In this document: in pieces, positions 37,989 through 47,236 of the stretch
Layout: each line of letters opens with the position of its first letter
How positions within the stretch are numbered: the stretch's first letter is position 1
Assembly: GCF_900113765.1 (NCBI RefSeq)
Contig: NZ_FOQO01000006.1
Coordinates: 124,001-188,000, forward strand
DNA: 64,000 bases
Direction: 5' to 3'
DNA from: Parapedobacter indicus
Lineage (GTDB): Bacteria; Bacteroidota; Bacteroidia; Sphingobacteriales; Sphingobacteriaceae
Translations under genes and position numbers: made by a program
The notes under the pieces: model-generated
Databases searched by the model: none
Told to the model about the DNA's origin: nothing
The model's input: only the letters and a program-made list of their open reading frames with translations

Positions 37989-38438
37989 TTAAAATAGGGC
38001 GTCTTCCTCGCCGTCGTTCTCCTTAAAATCCACGTCCGACTCAGTATTTGCGCCCCCGGTTTTCTTGGCACTCAGGTCGTCTACTGCATTATCCGGGGTA
38101 TCAAAATCGCTTTTGCGGCCAAGGAGCGTAAAATTATCAGCCACCACTTCGGTTGTATAACGCCGTACCCCCCCTTTATCTTCGTAGGAACGTGTTCTTA
38201 ACTTGCCTTCTACATAAACTAACTTCCCTTTAAATAAATACTTTGCGGCAACCTCGGCCAATCCGCGCCACATGACAATGTTATGCCACTCGGTCTGTTC
38301 CACCCTCCGCCCATCCTTGTTATACATCTCCGAAGTGGCCAGCGGGAAACTTGCAACCGTAACGTTGCCGTCTAAATGACGGATTTCGGGGTCTTTTCCT
38401 AAATGACCTACTAAAATAACTTTATTGACGCCTGACAT
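37989..38438 (-). CDS. ssb: Single-stranded DNA-binding protein
   Basis: The 149-aa protein has the OB fold of SSB (MSGVNKVILVGHLGKDPEIRHLDG, FPLATSEMYN, TEWHNIVMWRGLAEVAAKYLFKGKLVYVEGKLRTRSYEDKGG). It protects ssDNA and recruits repair and replication partners through its tip. The acidic tail ends EEDALF rather than the common DDDIPF/DDLPF, keeping the terminal Phe but not the Pro. It is directly downstream of mutY on the same strand. Confidence 0.95.
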   Translation of the reverse strand: MSGVNKVILVGHLGKDPEIRHLDGNVTVASFPLATSEMYNKDGRRVEQTEWHNIVMWRGLAEVAAKYLFKGKLVYVEGKLRTRSYEDKGGVRRYTTEVVADNFTLLGRKSDFDTPDNAVDDLSAKKTGGANTESDVDFKENDGEEDALF

Positions 38439-38460
38439 AATTTAGGTATATTTTGGTAAT

Positions 38461-39513
38461 TTATTCAATACTATAATTTTTTAAAAAAGAATAAATAAGC
38501 TTCGGTTTAGCTAATGTACCCAAATCTTTTATAAAAACATAATTCCACTTCTTTTTTTTGTCAACGAATTGCCCGTGCATATCCACTGCGATAAACTGCG
38601 CGAACAGGTTTTGATGGCTTAATACATGTTTTACCGGTCCTGTTATTAATCGTAGATCGACCCTTGTGCCAAATGCTTCGACAACCTTGGCATCCGTAGC
38701 CAATTCCAGCAGGTTTACTTGTTGGGGTGTCTCAACCAACGGCAATTCATACAGGTTTTCCCAGATATCGCCCTTTTCCCGTTTGTTTACCAATATTTGA
38801 TCGTCCTTCATTACAACGAAATAGTTGAAATAACGGTTACGGCTCGTTTTTCCTTTAATTTTAACTGGAAGTTGATTCACCCGTTTTTCAGCTAACGCCC
38901 GACAGTCAAATCGGAGAATACAACCTCCACAGTCCGGGCCACTGGGCTTACATTGAATGGCGCCGAATTCCATGATTGCCTGATTATAGAGACCAGGATG
39001 GGTTGGGTCTAGTAGGTCGTTGGCCAATGTTAAAAAAAGCTTCTTTCCCTTCGAAGCATTTATCGGCTCGTCAATGCCAAAATATCGGGCCAATACCCGA
39101 AACACATTGCCATCCAAAACCGCCTTTGCTTCGTTAGCTGAAAAAGAGGCTATTGCTGCCGCGGTATATTCGCCTATCCCCTTCAACTTGACAAGATCGC
39201 TGTATCTATTTGGGAAAACACCTCCATACGCCGCCACTACAGCTTTGGCGGCATGATGCATGTTACGCGCGCGTGAATAATATCCCAACCCCTGCCAATG
39301 AAGGAGTATCTCTTCCTCCGGTGCATCCGCAAACGCCGCAACGGTGGGATAATGCGATAGAAATCGGTGGAAATAAGGCAACCCCTGCGCCACACGGGTT
39401 TGCTGCAAGATTACCTCCGAAAGCCAGATCACATAAGGATCTGCAGTGTGCCGCCAAGGCAGGTCGCGCTTATGCGTGTTATACCAAGCGATGATTTCTG
39501 CGGAAAATGCCAT
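38461..39513 (-). CDS. mutY: A/G-specific adenine glycosylase MutY
   Basis: Removes adenine mispaired with 8-oxoguanine. The 350-aa protein has catalytic E33 (WLSEVILQQTRV), the helix-hairpin-helix LKGIGEYTAAAI and D134 in VLDGNV. It has a C-X6-C-X2-C-X5-C iron-sulfur cluster with C188, C195, C198 and C204, and a C-terminal NUDIX-like OG-recognition domain (about 225-345). It precedes ssb by 22 bases and is likely co-transcribed with it. Confidence 0.95.
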   Translation of the reverse strand: MAFSAEIIAWYNTHKRDLPWRHTADPYVIWLSEVILQQTRVAQGLPYFHRFLSHYPTVAAFADAPEEEILLHWQGLGYYSRARNMHHAAKAVVAAYGGVFPNRYSDLVKLKGIGEYTAAAIASFSANEAKAVLDGNVFRVLARYFGIDEPINASKGKKLFLTLANDLLDPTHPGLYNQAIMEFGAIQCKPSGPDCGGCILRFDCRALAEKRVNQLPVKIKGKTSRNRYFNYFVVMKDDQILVNKREKGDIWENLYELPLVETPQQVNLLELATDAKVVEAFGTRVDLRLITGPVKHVLSHQNLFAQFIAVDMHGQFVDKKKKWNYVFIKDLGTLAKPKLIYSFLKNYSIE

Positions 39514-39544
39514 GGGACAAAGGTCCTAATTTTTTGTGAAGTCG

Positions 39545-40387
39545 TCAGAGATACCTGCGCCAATTTACTCCAAATTGTTCCCAATCGGATACCACTTCCG
39601 ATATTCCTATCAATTGTCCTACCTTCTGATAAATGTCTTCTGCGGTTTGTCCCTGCTTACGGAGGTATTGTATGGAAGTTGCTCCCGACGACTTTGATAA
39701 TTTTTCGCCTCTAGCACCCTTCAACAGGACGTGGTGATAAAACGTGGCTGACACGAAAGAATCATAGCCCAGTAAACCTGCCAGATAAATCTGTGCCTGC
39801 GTAGATTCACGCAAGTCTTCTCCCCTTACGATCAGATCGACACCACTCTGTACATCATCCACCACGGAAGCCAATTGATAAGCCGGAAAACCATCGCGCT
39901 TACGTACGACAAAATATTGCATATTAGGTGGAAGCGTTGCCCCGGATGTATCAATGCGCCAATTGTAACCCGGATTGTCCAAAGACAATCCTTTGTCGCG
40001 GCACGTTCCCATATAAACACCATCCGGATGACGTGCAAAAAGCACGGAGCGGGAGCATTCACAGGCAAATAAATGTCCTTGCTGCCGTAGTTGCTGCAAT
40101 GCATCTTCATACAACTGCATCCGGTGTATCTGCGAATATGTATTTTTATAATCCGCATAGGTCCTGGGCCCCTCGTCCCAGGGGAGTTTCAAAAATTCCA
40201 ATGTCTCAAAGATATCGTCGATATAGTTTTGCTTCACCCGCGCTTGATCCAAATCATCGATACGCAATAAAACGTGCGCACCCGTTTGTTTGGCTAGAGC
40301 CGCAGTTAGCGCAAAAGAGAGCACGTTACCCAAATGTAAGTATCCGCTTGGAGTTGGTGCAATACGAGTACGTTTGAATCGGTTCAT
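39545..40387 (-). CDS. gluQ: Glutamyl-Q tRNA(Asp) synthetase-like protein
   Basis: The 280-aa start at 40387 (MNRFKRTRIAPTPSGYLH) is used because it aligns with the family; an earlier in-frame start adds 30 unrelated residues. The HIGH-like element is HLGN and the KMSKS-like element is KLSKS. It has the catalytic half of GluRS but no anticodon-binding domain, as in E. coli GluQ (YadB), which attaches glutamate to queuosine of tRNA-Asp. The zinc-site residues ACECS...YMGTC are present. It is 31 bases upstream of mutY on the same strand. Confidence 0.88.
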   Translation of the reverse strand: MNRFKRTRIAPTPSGYLHLGNVLSFALTAALAKQTGAHVLLRIDDLDQARVKQNYIDDIFETLEFLKLPWDEGPRTYADYKNTYSQIHRMQLYEDALQQLRQQGHLFACECSRSVLFARHPDGVYMGTCRDKGLSLDNPGYNWRIDTSGATLPPNMQYFVVRKRDGFPAYQLASVVDDVQSGVDLIVRGEDLRESTQAQIYLAGLLGYDSFVSATFYHHVLLKGARGEKLSKSSGATSIQYLRKQGQTAEDIYQKVGQLIGISEVVSDWEQFGVNWRRYL

Positions 40388-40677
40388 AAGAAAGCCCAAA
40401 ATTACAGGTTTAACAGGGCAAACTGTACGCTTTTGGAACACGGACTGTTCACTTTCGGACACCCCTACATCCCACAAAAATGATATCTTTTTGATTTTCT
40501 ACTACTTATATTTCAGGCACGCTCTTTATATTTTTTTTAACAGCGATGCAACTTCTCGTAGTATAAAGCGTCTATAATACAATGTGTGTTTGTGAATCAC
40601 TGGTTAGCTGGTATCGCTCCCCGCGATCATCCAGCTTCCAGATGGTTCATTGAATGACACACCTAGACTATTGCCTA

Positions 40678-41586
40678 CTATATCCCTTCTAGCCAAACCA
40701 TAAAATGATCAAACCACTTATCCGAAGTCGTTTTGTTATGAAGGCCAAATCCGTGCCCGCCTTTCGCATACCGAGTCAGCTGGGCGGTAATTCCATATTT
40801 CTCCAGCGCTTTTATATAGGCTTCACTGTTGGCAATTGGCACAGCGGTATCGTCTTCCGCATGTACTAAAAAAGCCGGGGGTGTATTTTTGGTAACCTGC
40901 AGTTCATTAGAAAACAACCGAACGTCTTTGGATTTGGGTTCGCTGCCCAACAGATTCTTTTTAGATCCTCCGTGGGTTAATCCCTCCTGCATACTAATTA
41001 CGGGATATAGCAGTAATGAAAAATCGGGACGTAGCGATGTCCTTTTTGGATTGTCGATCACGGCTTTCTGGTAGTGGGTAGAAAGTGTAGCCGCCAAATG
41101 CCCGCCTGCGGATGATCCGGCAATTCCCACTTTGTCCTTTGCGATGCCCCATTCGTCTGCATGTTCCCGCACCAGCTGAATGGCACGCTGCGCATCCTGC
41201 AGGGGGCCGATACGTTTATCGATCATAATTTCATCACTCGGCAACCGGTATTTCAATACGAAAGCAGTGATACCATGCTCGGCAAGCAGCTTTGCGATAT
41301 CGTGTCCTTCATGAGTGATTGCCAATATACTATACCCCCCACCGGGGCAGATGATAATCGCCTTACCCGTATTGGTGACACCCACTTTTGGAAAATATGC
41401 CGTAAGCGTCGGCACCGTCACCCCTGAAACGCGGCTTATTCCATTGGCGTCCGTGGTCAACGTCTCCTCCATAGCGGATGGTTTACTGTTCGGTACCGTA
41501 TCGTCGTACAAATTAATGACGGTTTGCCCAAATGCCATATTGCAAAATAATAATCCACAAACAGATATTAGCTGAAATCCTCGCAT
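40678..41586 (-). CDS. Exported alpha/beta hydrolase, esterase-like
   Basis: The 302-aa precursor has a signal peptide (about residues 1-20, ending MAFG). The oxyanion loop CPGGGYSILAI, nucleophile elbow GSSAGGH, late acidic VHAEDDTAVP and His in KGGHGFGL complete the alpha/beta-hydrolase triad. It resembles the BD-FAE/acetyl-xylan-esterase-like group often found in polysaccharide utilisation, but no sugar-related gene is adjacent. The substrate is unknown. It lies 14 bases downstream of the alanine-dehydrogenase-like gene on the same strand. Confidence 0.85.
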   Translation of the reverse strand: MRGFQLISVCGLLFCNMAFGQTVINLYDDTVPNSKPSAMEETLTTDANGISRVSGVTVPTLTAYFPKVGVTNTGKAIIICPGGGYSILAITHEGHDIAKLLAEHGITAFVLKYRLPSDEIMIDKRIGPLQDAQRAIQLVREHADEWGIAKDKVGIAGSSAGGHLAATLSTHYQKAVIDNPKRTSLRPDFSLLLYPVISMQEGLTHGGSKKNLLGSEPKSKDVRLFSNELQVTKNTPPAFLVHAEDDTAVPIANSEAYIKALEKYGITAQLTRYAKGGHGFGLHNKTTSDKWFDHFMVWLEGI

Positions 41587-41600
41587 TGATTTATGTGTAT

Positions 41601-42812
41601 TTAATGGTTAGAAACAACAAGTAAATCCAAATCCTTAGGGGTAAGGTTGAATTTATTGGCGATGTCTTTATTTGTTAGGTGTCCTTGATAAAGGTAAATC
41701 GCGTTCCTCACGCCTGGCTTCGCCCAGATCAGGTTCATGATACCTCCCATCTCACCAATATCCAACAGAATGGGAGTAAAAATATTGGTAAGGGCATAGG
41801 TAGCCGTGCGCGCCACGCGGGAGGCAATGTTTGGCACACAATAGTGAATGACATCGTACTTCCGGAATACGGGTTTCTCGTGGTTGGTGATTTCGGACGT
41901 TTCAAAACACCCCCCCTGATCAATACTCACATCTATTAACACTGAGTTCGGCTTCATTTTGGCAACCGTATCTTCGCCTATAATACAAGGGCTCCGACCG
42001 TTGGTGGCACGGATGGCTCCAATGACAACATCGCAGCCAATCACCGCCTTTCGGAGCACGATGGGTTGGATGACGGAAGTAAATACGCGGCTTCCCACAT
42101 TGTTTTGTAAGCGCCGCAACCGATAGACCGAGCTGTCAAATACTTTTACCTGCGCGCCCAATGCAATCGCCGTCCGCGCAGCAAATTCTCCCACGGTTCC
42201 CGCTCCCAAAATAACCATTTCCGTAGGAGGCACTCCCGTAATACCTCCCAACATCAACCCCTTGCCATCGAAGACATTACTTAGGTATTCAGCAGCAATT
42301 AACACCGACGTCGCTCCTACAATCTCACTCATGGCCCGGACTACGGTGAGCGTATTGCCCTCGTCTCGCAGGTACTCGTACGACAATGCCGTAATTTTCT
42401 TTTTCATGAGCGCCTGCAGATGGTCGAGATGCATTAACGAAGGCTGCTGGGATGACAGCAAAACCTGGCCATTACGCATCATATCAATTTCCGCCAATGT
42501 GGGTTGGGCGATTTTAATAATAATATCGGCTTTATAAACCTCTTCTTTGTTTTGGACAATCAATGCTCCTTGCTCACTATAGTGATGGTCGAGAAAGTTG
42601 GCCGATTCTCCAGCACCACTTTCCAACACCACCTCATGACCGTTTTCAATAAGCAGCGCAACAGACAAGGGAGTCAGTGGCACCCGGTTTTCCTGAAAAC
42701 TGATTTCCTTAGGGATCCCAATATAGAGGCTATTTTTCCTTTTTTCCCTCTCAAGCATTGCTTCCTGAGGCTGTAACAATGCCTGACGCGCCAATTTCGA
42801 CAGCTCACTCAT
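41601..42812 (-). CDS. Alanine dehydrogenase-like NAD-binding protein
   Basis: The 403-aa protein has an N-terminal extension of about 30 residues, then IGIPKEISFQENRVPLTPLSVALLIENGHEVVLESGAGE, the AlaDH/PNT domain signature. It also has the Rossmann motif VILGAGTVGEFAARTAIALGAQVKVFDSS and PNIASRVARTATYALTNIFTP. It most resembles the Bacteroidota alanine dehydrogenase family (reversible L-alanine to pyruvate and ammonia). The N-terminal half of transhydrogenase PntA is the alternative, but no pntB follows, favouring Ald. Confidence 0.85.
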   Translation of the reverse strand: MSELSKLARQALLQPQEAMLEREKRKNSLYIGIPKEISFQENRVPLTPLSVALLIENGHEVVLESGAGESANFLDHHYSEQGALIVQNKEEVYKADIIIKIAQPTLAEIDMMRNGQVLLSSQQPSLMHLDHLQALMKKKITALSYEYLRDEGNTLTVVRAMSEIVGATSVLIAAEYLSNVFDGKGLMLGGITGVPPTEMVILGAGTVGEFAARTAIALGAQVKVFDSSVYRLRRLQNNVGSRVFTSVIQPIVLRKAVIGCDVVIGAIRATNGRSPCIIGEDTVAKMKPNSVLIDVSIDQGGCFETSEITNHEKPVFRKYDVIHYCVPNIASRVARTATYALTNIFTPILLDIGEMGGIMNLIWAKPGVRNAIYLYQGHLTNKDIANKFNLTPKDLDLLVVSNH

Positions 42813-42957
42813 GATGCGCTCACTTTATCCATAAAAATTCGGGTTCAACATGCGAAAATAAAGAAACTTTTAATAAAATCCCGGCAAACTGTGTGCGATT
42901 GGATTAAATCGATTACTCAACTTACTTAACAATAGCAACTTAAAAAATCAATACCAC

Positions 42958-42987
42958 TTGTTTAAAATGATAAAATAACTATATTTG
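42958..42987 (+). promoter_or_regulatory. Promoter of the CapD/FlaA1-type gene
   Basis: TTG (42958-42960), a 19-base spacer and TATATTTG (42980-42987). The leader to the ATG at 43026 is about 33 bases. Confidence 0.7.
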
Positions 42988-43025
42988 AGCCGCAAATTAA
43001 TTGCTCATCGCCTTAATCATGTTGG

Positions 43026-44954
43026 ATGTTTGATAAATTTAACATCGTTCCCCGTTGGATTATTTTTACGCTCGATTTGTGCTGCAGTGCCTTTGCGCTC
43101 TTTTTTGCGGCGCTTCTGCTAAATAGTTTCACATACGACACCATCCATTCCACCGATTTTAACCGTAAACTCTTGGCGGTCTTATTTGTGAGCACCATGG
43201 TGTTTTATCGATTGAAGATGTACGCCGGTATCGTTCGCTATACGAGTGCGCTTGATTCCGTTCGGATTTTGTCGTCCGTATCCCTTTGTATCGTTGCACT
43301 ATTTCTACTCAATGTGGTTCTAGTGGCCCTTAACCGATCTCCTTTGCTATCCAACAGCCTGCTAATCGCATATGGCCTGATGAACTTCTTACTGTTGATT
43401 ACCTACCGGTCGACGGTCAAGCTATTCTTTCTATATATAAAGAATATGAAGATGAACCGCAGGCAAACTGTCATTTACGGGGCTGGCGACGTGGGAATTG
43501 CTGCCAAACGCACGTTAGACCACGATCATACGTCCAACAATGTGGTCATCGGGTTTATTGACGACAACCTCCAAAAGGTAGGTAAAATCATCGATGGAGT
43601 ACGTATTTATCCTACTGATTATTTTGAGCAACTTATTAAACAGGACAAGGTAGACGAGCTGATTATTTCTTCCCATAATATTCCCATCGAAAAAAAAGCC
43701 AGCATCGTTGATCTATGCTTGGAACGGAATATCAAGGTCCTGACGATGCCGCCTGTGCATCGCCTGATTAATGGTGAGGTGACGCCCAACCAAATCCAGA
43801 AAATGCGGATTGAAGATTTACTTGAGCGGGAGCCCATCAAAATAGACAACCAATCCATCCGGCAGCAACTGTCGGGCAAGCGTATATTGGTAACGGGTGC
43901 TGCAGGTTCCATTGGAAGTGAAATTGCACGCCAGTTGGGAAGATTTTCGCCACAGATGATCATTTTGAACGATCAGGCCGAAACACCATTGCATGAGCTG
44001 CAACTGGAGCTAGAAGATTTGCAAAAAAACCAGTTATATCATGCCTTCATTGGGGACATCCGCGATCAAGATCGGATGGAAGCCCTTTTTAAAACCTTCA
44101 AACCACACTATGTATACCATGCCGCGGCCTACAAGCATGTACCTATGATGGAAAATCACCCTGTGGAAGCGGTACGCACCAATATTATGGGCACTCAGTT
44201 GCTTGCGCGCTTGGCTGTAGCATACGGGGTGGAAAAATTTGTCATGATTTCCACAGATAAAGCCGTAAATCCGACAAATGTCATGGGCGCCTCCAAACGG
44301 ATCGCCGAAATATATGTACAAACGTATTTTCAGCACCTTTCGCAAAAAAACGAGCTGTTCGGTAATCGAGAAGAAGGACATACACGCTTCATCACCACAC
44401 GGTTTGGCAATGTGTTGGGCTCGAATGGTTCGGTAATCCCCCGATTTAAGTCCCAGATTGAAAAAGGGGGTCCGGTAACCGTAACGCATCCCGAGATTAC
44501 ACGGTTTTTCATGACTATACCTGAAGCATGCCAGTTGGTATTGGAGGCAGGATCGATGGGGAAAGGTGGTGAAATCTATGTGTTTGATATGGGAAAATCG
44601 GTGAAAATCGTAGAGCTGGCGAACAAGATGATCAAATTATCGGGCCTTGTTCCCAATAAAGACATCAGTATCCAGTACTCAGGATTGAGACCAGGCGAAA
44701 AATTATACGAAGAATTACTGAATGACCTGGAAAACACGCTACCCACACATCACCACAAAATCATGATTGCGAAAGTGCGGGAGTACGATTTTGACACCGT
44801 AGAATCCCGCATAGGCCACTTGATTAACCTCACAAAAAGCCAAAACGAACGGGAGATCGTATTGAAAATGAAAGAACTGGTTCCCGAATTCAAGAGCAAC
44901 AATTCTGTTTACCAAGAGTTGGACAAAAAATCCGAAAGCGATTATGACATCTGA
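43026..44954 (+). CDS. Membrane-anchored nucleotide-sugar dehydratase/epimerase (CapD/FlaA1/WbpM family)
   Basis: The 642-aa protein starts with four membrane helices (about residues 12-140). A first Rossmann fold follows (GAGDVGIAAKR), then a second (ITGAAGSIGSEIARQ-like, VTGAAGSIGSEI near 288). The catalytic stretch MISTDKAVNPTNVMGASKR, with M420 and K424, belongs to the Met-Lys subgroup of short-chain dehydrogenases, as in FlaA1 and WbpM. It is expected to act on UDP-GlcNAc to start capsule, O-antigen or glycan sugar synthesis at the inner membrane. No other glycan gene is adjacent. Confidence 0.93.
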   Translation: MFDKFNIVPRWIIFTLDLCCSAFALFFAALLLNSFTYDTIHSTDFNRKLLAVLFVSTMVFYRLKMYAGIVRYTSALDSVRILSSVSLCIVALFLLNVVLVALNRSPLLSNSLLIAYGLMNFLLLITYRSTVKLFFLYIKNMKMNRRQTVIYGAGDVGIAAKRTLDHDHTSNNVVIGFIDDNLQKVGKIIDGVRIYPTDYFEQLIKQDKVDELIISSHNIPIEKKASIVDLCLERNIKVLTMPPVHRLINGEVTPNQIQKMRIEDLLEREPIKIDNQSIRQQLSGKRILVTGAAGSIGSEIARQLGRFSPQMIILNDQAETPLHELQLELEDLQKNQLYHAFIGDIRDQDRMEALFKTFKPHYVYHAAAYKHVPMMENHPVEAVRTNIMGTQLLARLAVAYGVEKFVMISTDKAVNPTNVMGASKRIAEIYVQTYFQHLSQKNELFGNREEGHTRFITTRFGNVLGSNGSVIPRFKSQIEKGGPVTVTHPEITRFFMTIPEACQLVLEAGSMGKGGEIYVFDMGKSVKIVELANKMIKLSGLVPNKDISIQYSGLRPGEKLYEELLNDLENTLPTHHHKIMIAKVREYDFDTVESRIGHLINLTKSQNEREIVLKMKELVPEFKSNNSVYQELDKKSESDYDI

Positions 44955-44974
44955 ACAACTGTTGGAAAAAAGCC

Positions 44975-45004
44975 TTGGATATAATTTGTAAAAGTGTATT
45001 TTTG
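44975..45004 (+). promoter_or_regulatory. Promoter of the TPR protein-ribH operon
   Basis: TTG (44975-44977), a 19-base spacer and TATTTTTG (44997-45004). The leader to the ATG at 45027 is about 17 bases. Confidence 0.7.
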
Positions 45005-45026
45005 CAGTCCGAATTTTAAAACAGAG

Positions 45027-45704
45027 ATGTCAGACAATAGAAAACGTCATACCACCGCTCCGGCTCCGGCCAGAAAAAGCGGCAGCTTCATTTTGGAGAA
45101 CCAAAAAAGTTTGGTATTCATCATCGGGGGAATTGTTGTATTGGTGTTGCTCTACATCGGTTATCAACGGTTCTATTTAGCCCCACGTGCCGCAACAGCT
45201 GCCGATCAGCTTTTCAAAGCCGAAACCTATGCCACGGTGGATTCCTTACAACAACGGGCCATTGATGGTGATGGTTCCTATCCGGGTTTTAAAGAGATCG
45301 CTGACGAATACGAAAACACGAAATCAGCTAACATCGCAAATGCTTATTTAGGCGGATTATATTTGCGCCAAGGCAAGTACCAAGAGGCTGCGAATGCATT
45401 GGAGAAATACACCAATACAGGTAGCGTGGTGCTCGACCCCTTAGTTATTGGCCTATTGGGAGATGCATATTCCGAACTCAAAGATTACAAGAAAGCAGCT
45501 TCCTATTACAAAAAAGCAGCAGAAAAAAACTCGAATACATTTACTTCTCCGCTGCTTCTTAAAAAACTGGGATTGGTATACGAAGCGCAAAACGACTTTA
45601 AGCAAGCATTGGAAACCTATAAACGCATTCAGTCCGATTTCCCCGAAAGTCAGGAAGCTACGGCTATAGAAAGCTACATTGCACGGGCTGAAGCACGGCT
45701 ATAA
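45027..45704 (+). CDS. Single-span TPR-repeat protein
   Basis: The 225-aa protein has a short basic cytoplasmic N-terminus (RKRHTTAPAPARKS), one membrane helix (SLVFIIGGIVVLVLLYIGY, about residues 26-45) and a periplasmic helical region with about three tetratricopeptide-like repeats (NIANAYLGGLYLRQGKYQEAANALEKY; VIGLLGDAYSELKDYKKAASYYKKA; LLKKLGLVYEAQNDFKQALETYKRI). This is the YfgM-like topology of envelope chaperone-associated proteins, but that role is only a comparison. Its stop overlaps the ribH start by one base, so translation is coupled. Confidence 0.85.
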   Translation: MSDNRKRHTTAPAPARKSGSFILENQKSLVFIIGGIVVLVLLYIGYQRFYLAPRAATAADQLFKAETYATVDSLQQRAIDGDGSYPGFKEIADEYENTKSANIANAYLGGLYLRQGKYQEAANALEKYTNTGSVVLDPLVIGLLGDAYSELKDYKKAASYYKKAAEKNSNTFTSPLLLKKLGLVYEAQNDFKQALETYKRIQSDFPESQEATAIESYIARAEARL

Positions 45705-46189
45705 TGGCAACCCAGAACAAAAATCTATCCGATTTCTCCCATATGGAGGTTGCTTCGGCAAGTCCATACCGGTTTGGCATTGTGGTATCGCAGTGGAACG
45801 CCGAGGTAACAGGTCCTTTGTTAGAGGGGGCGTTCGACGCGTTGACAACACATGGTGCACACGAACACGCCATTAAAATCATTCAGGTGCCCGGCAGTTA
45901 TGAATTGACCAGTGGTGCAGATATGCTACTCCGCGATACGTCGCTGGATGCGGTAATTTGTCTAGGCTGTGTAATCCAAGGGGAAACCAAACATTTCGAC
46001 TACATCTGCAGTGCCGTAGCTCACGGAATTACCCACGTGGCTTTGAAACACAATAAACCCGTTATTTTTGGCGTTTTAACGACAGACAACCTCCAGCAGG
46101 CATTGGATAGAGCCGGTGGAAGGCATGGCAATAAGGGTGTGGAGGCAGCAATTACGGCGATTCAGATGGCGGCATTAAGTGCTACTTGA
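45704..46189 (+). CDS. ribH: 6,7-dimethyl-8-ribityllumazine synthase
   Basis: Penultimate enzyme of riboflavin synthesis. The 161-aa protein has FGIVVSQWNAEVTGPLLEGAFDAL, VPGSYELTSGADML and the active-site GCVIQGETKHFDYICSAVAHGI with the catalytic His, followed by FGVLTTDNLQQALDRAGG, all diagnostic. It is translationally coupled (TAATG) to the TPR gene. Confidence 0.97.
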   Translation: MATQNKNLSDFSHMEVASASPYRFGIVVSQWNAEVTGPLLEGAFDALTTHGAHEHAIKIIQVPGSYELTSGADMLLRDTSLDAVICLGCVIQGETKHFDYICSAVAHGITHVALKHNKPVIFGVLTTDNLQQALDRAGGRHGNKGVEAAITAIQMAALSAT

Positions 46190-46269
46190 TTTGATCTTGT
46201 GTAGGTATATAAAAAAGGGGAATTCGGTACCAATTTTATGGTATTCGCTGACTTAATAAGCTAAATACG

Positions 46270-46392
46270 ATGAAAAGGACGTTAATTGTTTGTGTTATAC
46301 TGACTATAGTGGCTTCGTTATCGTTACAGTCCTGTTCAAGAAAAACCTGCCCAGCCTATAATTCATATCCTAAAACAAAACGAGTCCGGTAG
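46270..46392 (+). CDS. 40-aa small lipoprotein
   Basis: ATG at 46270 to TAG at 46390-46392 encodes 40 residues. A basic start is followed by a hydrophobic helix and a lipobox SLQSC with Cys at residue 22, then a short mature tail (SRKTCPAYNSYPKTKRVR). Tiny lipoproteins with a CPAY-like motif after the lipid Cys recur in Bacteroidota, usually unannotated. It lies 80 bases after ribH. Expression and function are unknown. Confidence 0.6.
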   Translation: MKRTLIVCVILTIVASLSLQSCSRKTCPAYNSYPKTKRVR

Positions 46393-46486
46393 TTGTTACC
46401 ATTGTTTGAATATTATATTGCTATCATTCGTGTTTTTTGCGTTTTCAACATAGCTAGCAAGCTATTTGAAAAAAAGAGTTAAAGAG

Positions 46487-47236
46487 ATGATGCACAATTT
46501 CACCAAACTCAAACTGAACCTCTTCTTCATGCTTCTTGGCGGTATTGCAACGGCATTCGGCCAAGGCTCCCAAACCGGCCTTGCCAATAAACTCTGGGAA
46601 GCAATCGGCGGAAAAGAAAATTGGCAAAATGCCCGTTACTTTATGTTTAGCTGTATCGGTGGAGGCAATTCGTCTTTTACACAAGGAGAACGGACGTACC
46701 TTTGGGATAAACAAGATGGCTATTGCCGCTTTGAGGGAGTTACCACGGACGACGAATCGGTTATCGCATTGTTTAATATCAAAACCCACAAAGGTACTGT
46801 GTACATTAACGGTGAGAAACTGTCAAATCCCAAGACTTCAGCAGACGTAATTAAAGAGGCTTCAGCGGAATTTGAACGGGATGCTTACCTGCTTTTCTTA
46901 CCCACCGTGCTGGAGGGCGATCGTGTTTCCCTGACAGTAACCGGCGAGAAACTGATCGGATCCCAACGCTTCACCGTAGTGGACATTAAAAACCATAAAA
47001 CAAGTTTTGAAGCTACCGTTGACGGTCAGCTGTATGTAGATGCTCAAACCGGACGGGTCCAACAATGGCTATCACATCAGGATCAAAATCGATTTGCTGT
47101 CAGCGGATTCAAGGACATTGGAGGAGGATTGGTTCTGCCTACACGCTTTACTACAGACGATACGACCCACAACATTAGCTACCCCATTGCCGCAGCGCTG
47201 GTAAATATCGAGGCGCAGAAATTCAATATCCCTTAG
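46487..47236 (+). CDS. Exported protein of unknown function
   Basis: I do not recognise a named family. The ATG at 46487 opens a signal peptide (FFMLLGGIATAFGQ) cleaved at about residue 27. The mature part is beta-rich: ANKLWEAIGGKENWQNARYFMFSCIGG, YLWDKQDGYCRFEGVT, TVYINGEKLSNPKTS, LTVTGEKLIGSQRFTVVDI, YVDAQTGRVQQWLSHQ and VSGFKDIGGGLVLPTRF. The order (helix, strands, then D-x-x-T-G-x-V) resembles the LolA/LppX-like half-barrel or DUF6503-type proteins, as an impression only. The stop overlaps the convergent S4 gene by 4 bases. Confidence 0.75.
   Translation: MMHNFTKLKLNLFFMLLGGIATAFGQGSQTGLANKLWEAIGGKENWQNARYFMFSCIGGGNSSFTQGERTYLWDKQDGYCRFEGVTTDDESVIALFNIKTHKGTVYINGEKLSNPKTSADVIKEASAEFERDAYLLFLPTVLEGDRVSLTVTGEKLIGSQRFTVVDIKNHKTSFEATVDGQLYVDAQTGRVQQWLSHQDQNRFAVSGFKDIGGGLVLPTRFTTDDTTHNISYPIAAALVNIEAQKFNIP

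Noticed and set aside
41601..42812. PntA subunit of NAD(P) transhydrogenase
   Set aside because: No PntA2/PntB gene follows and the C-terminal part fits alanine dehydrogenase better.
45704..46189. FMN riboswitch upstream of ribH
   Set aside because: ribH is coupled to the upstream TPR gene and the operon leader is under 25 bases, too short for a riboswitch.
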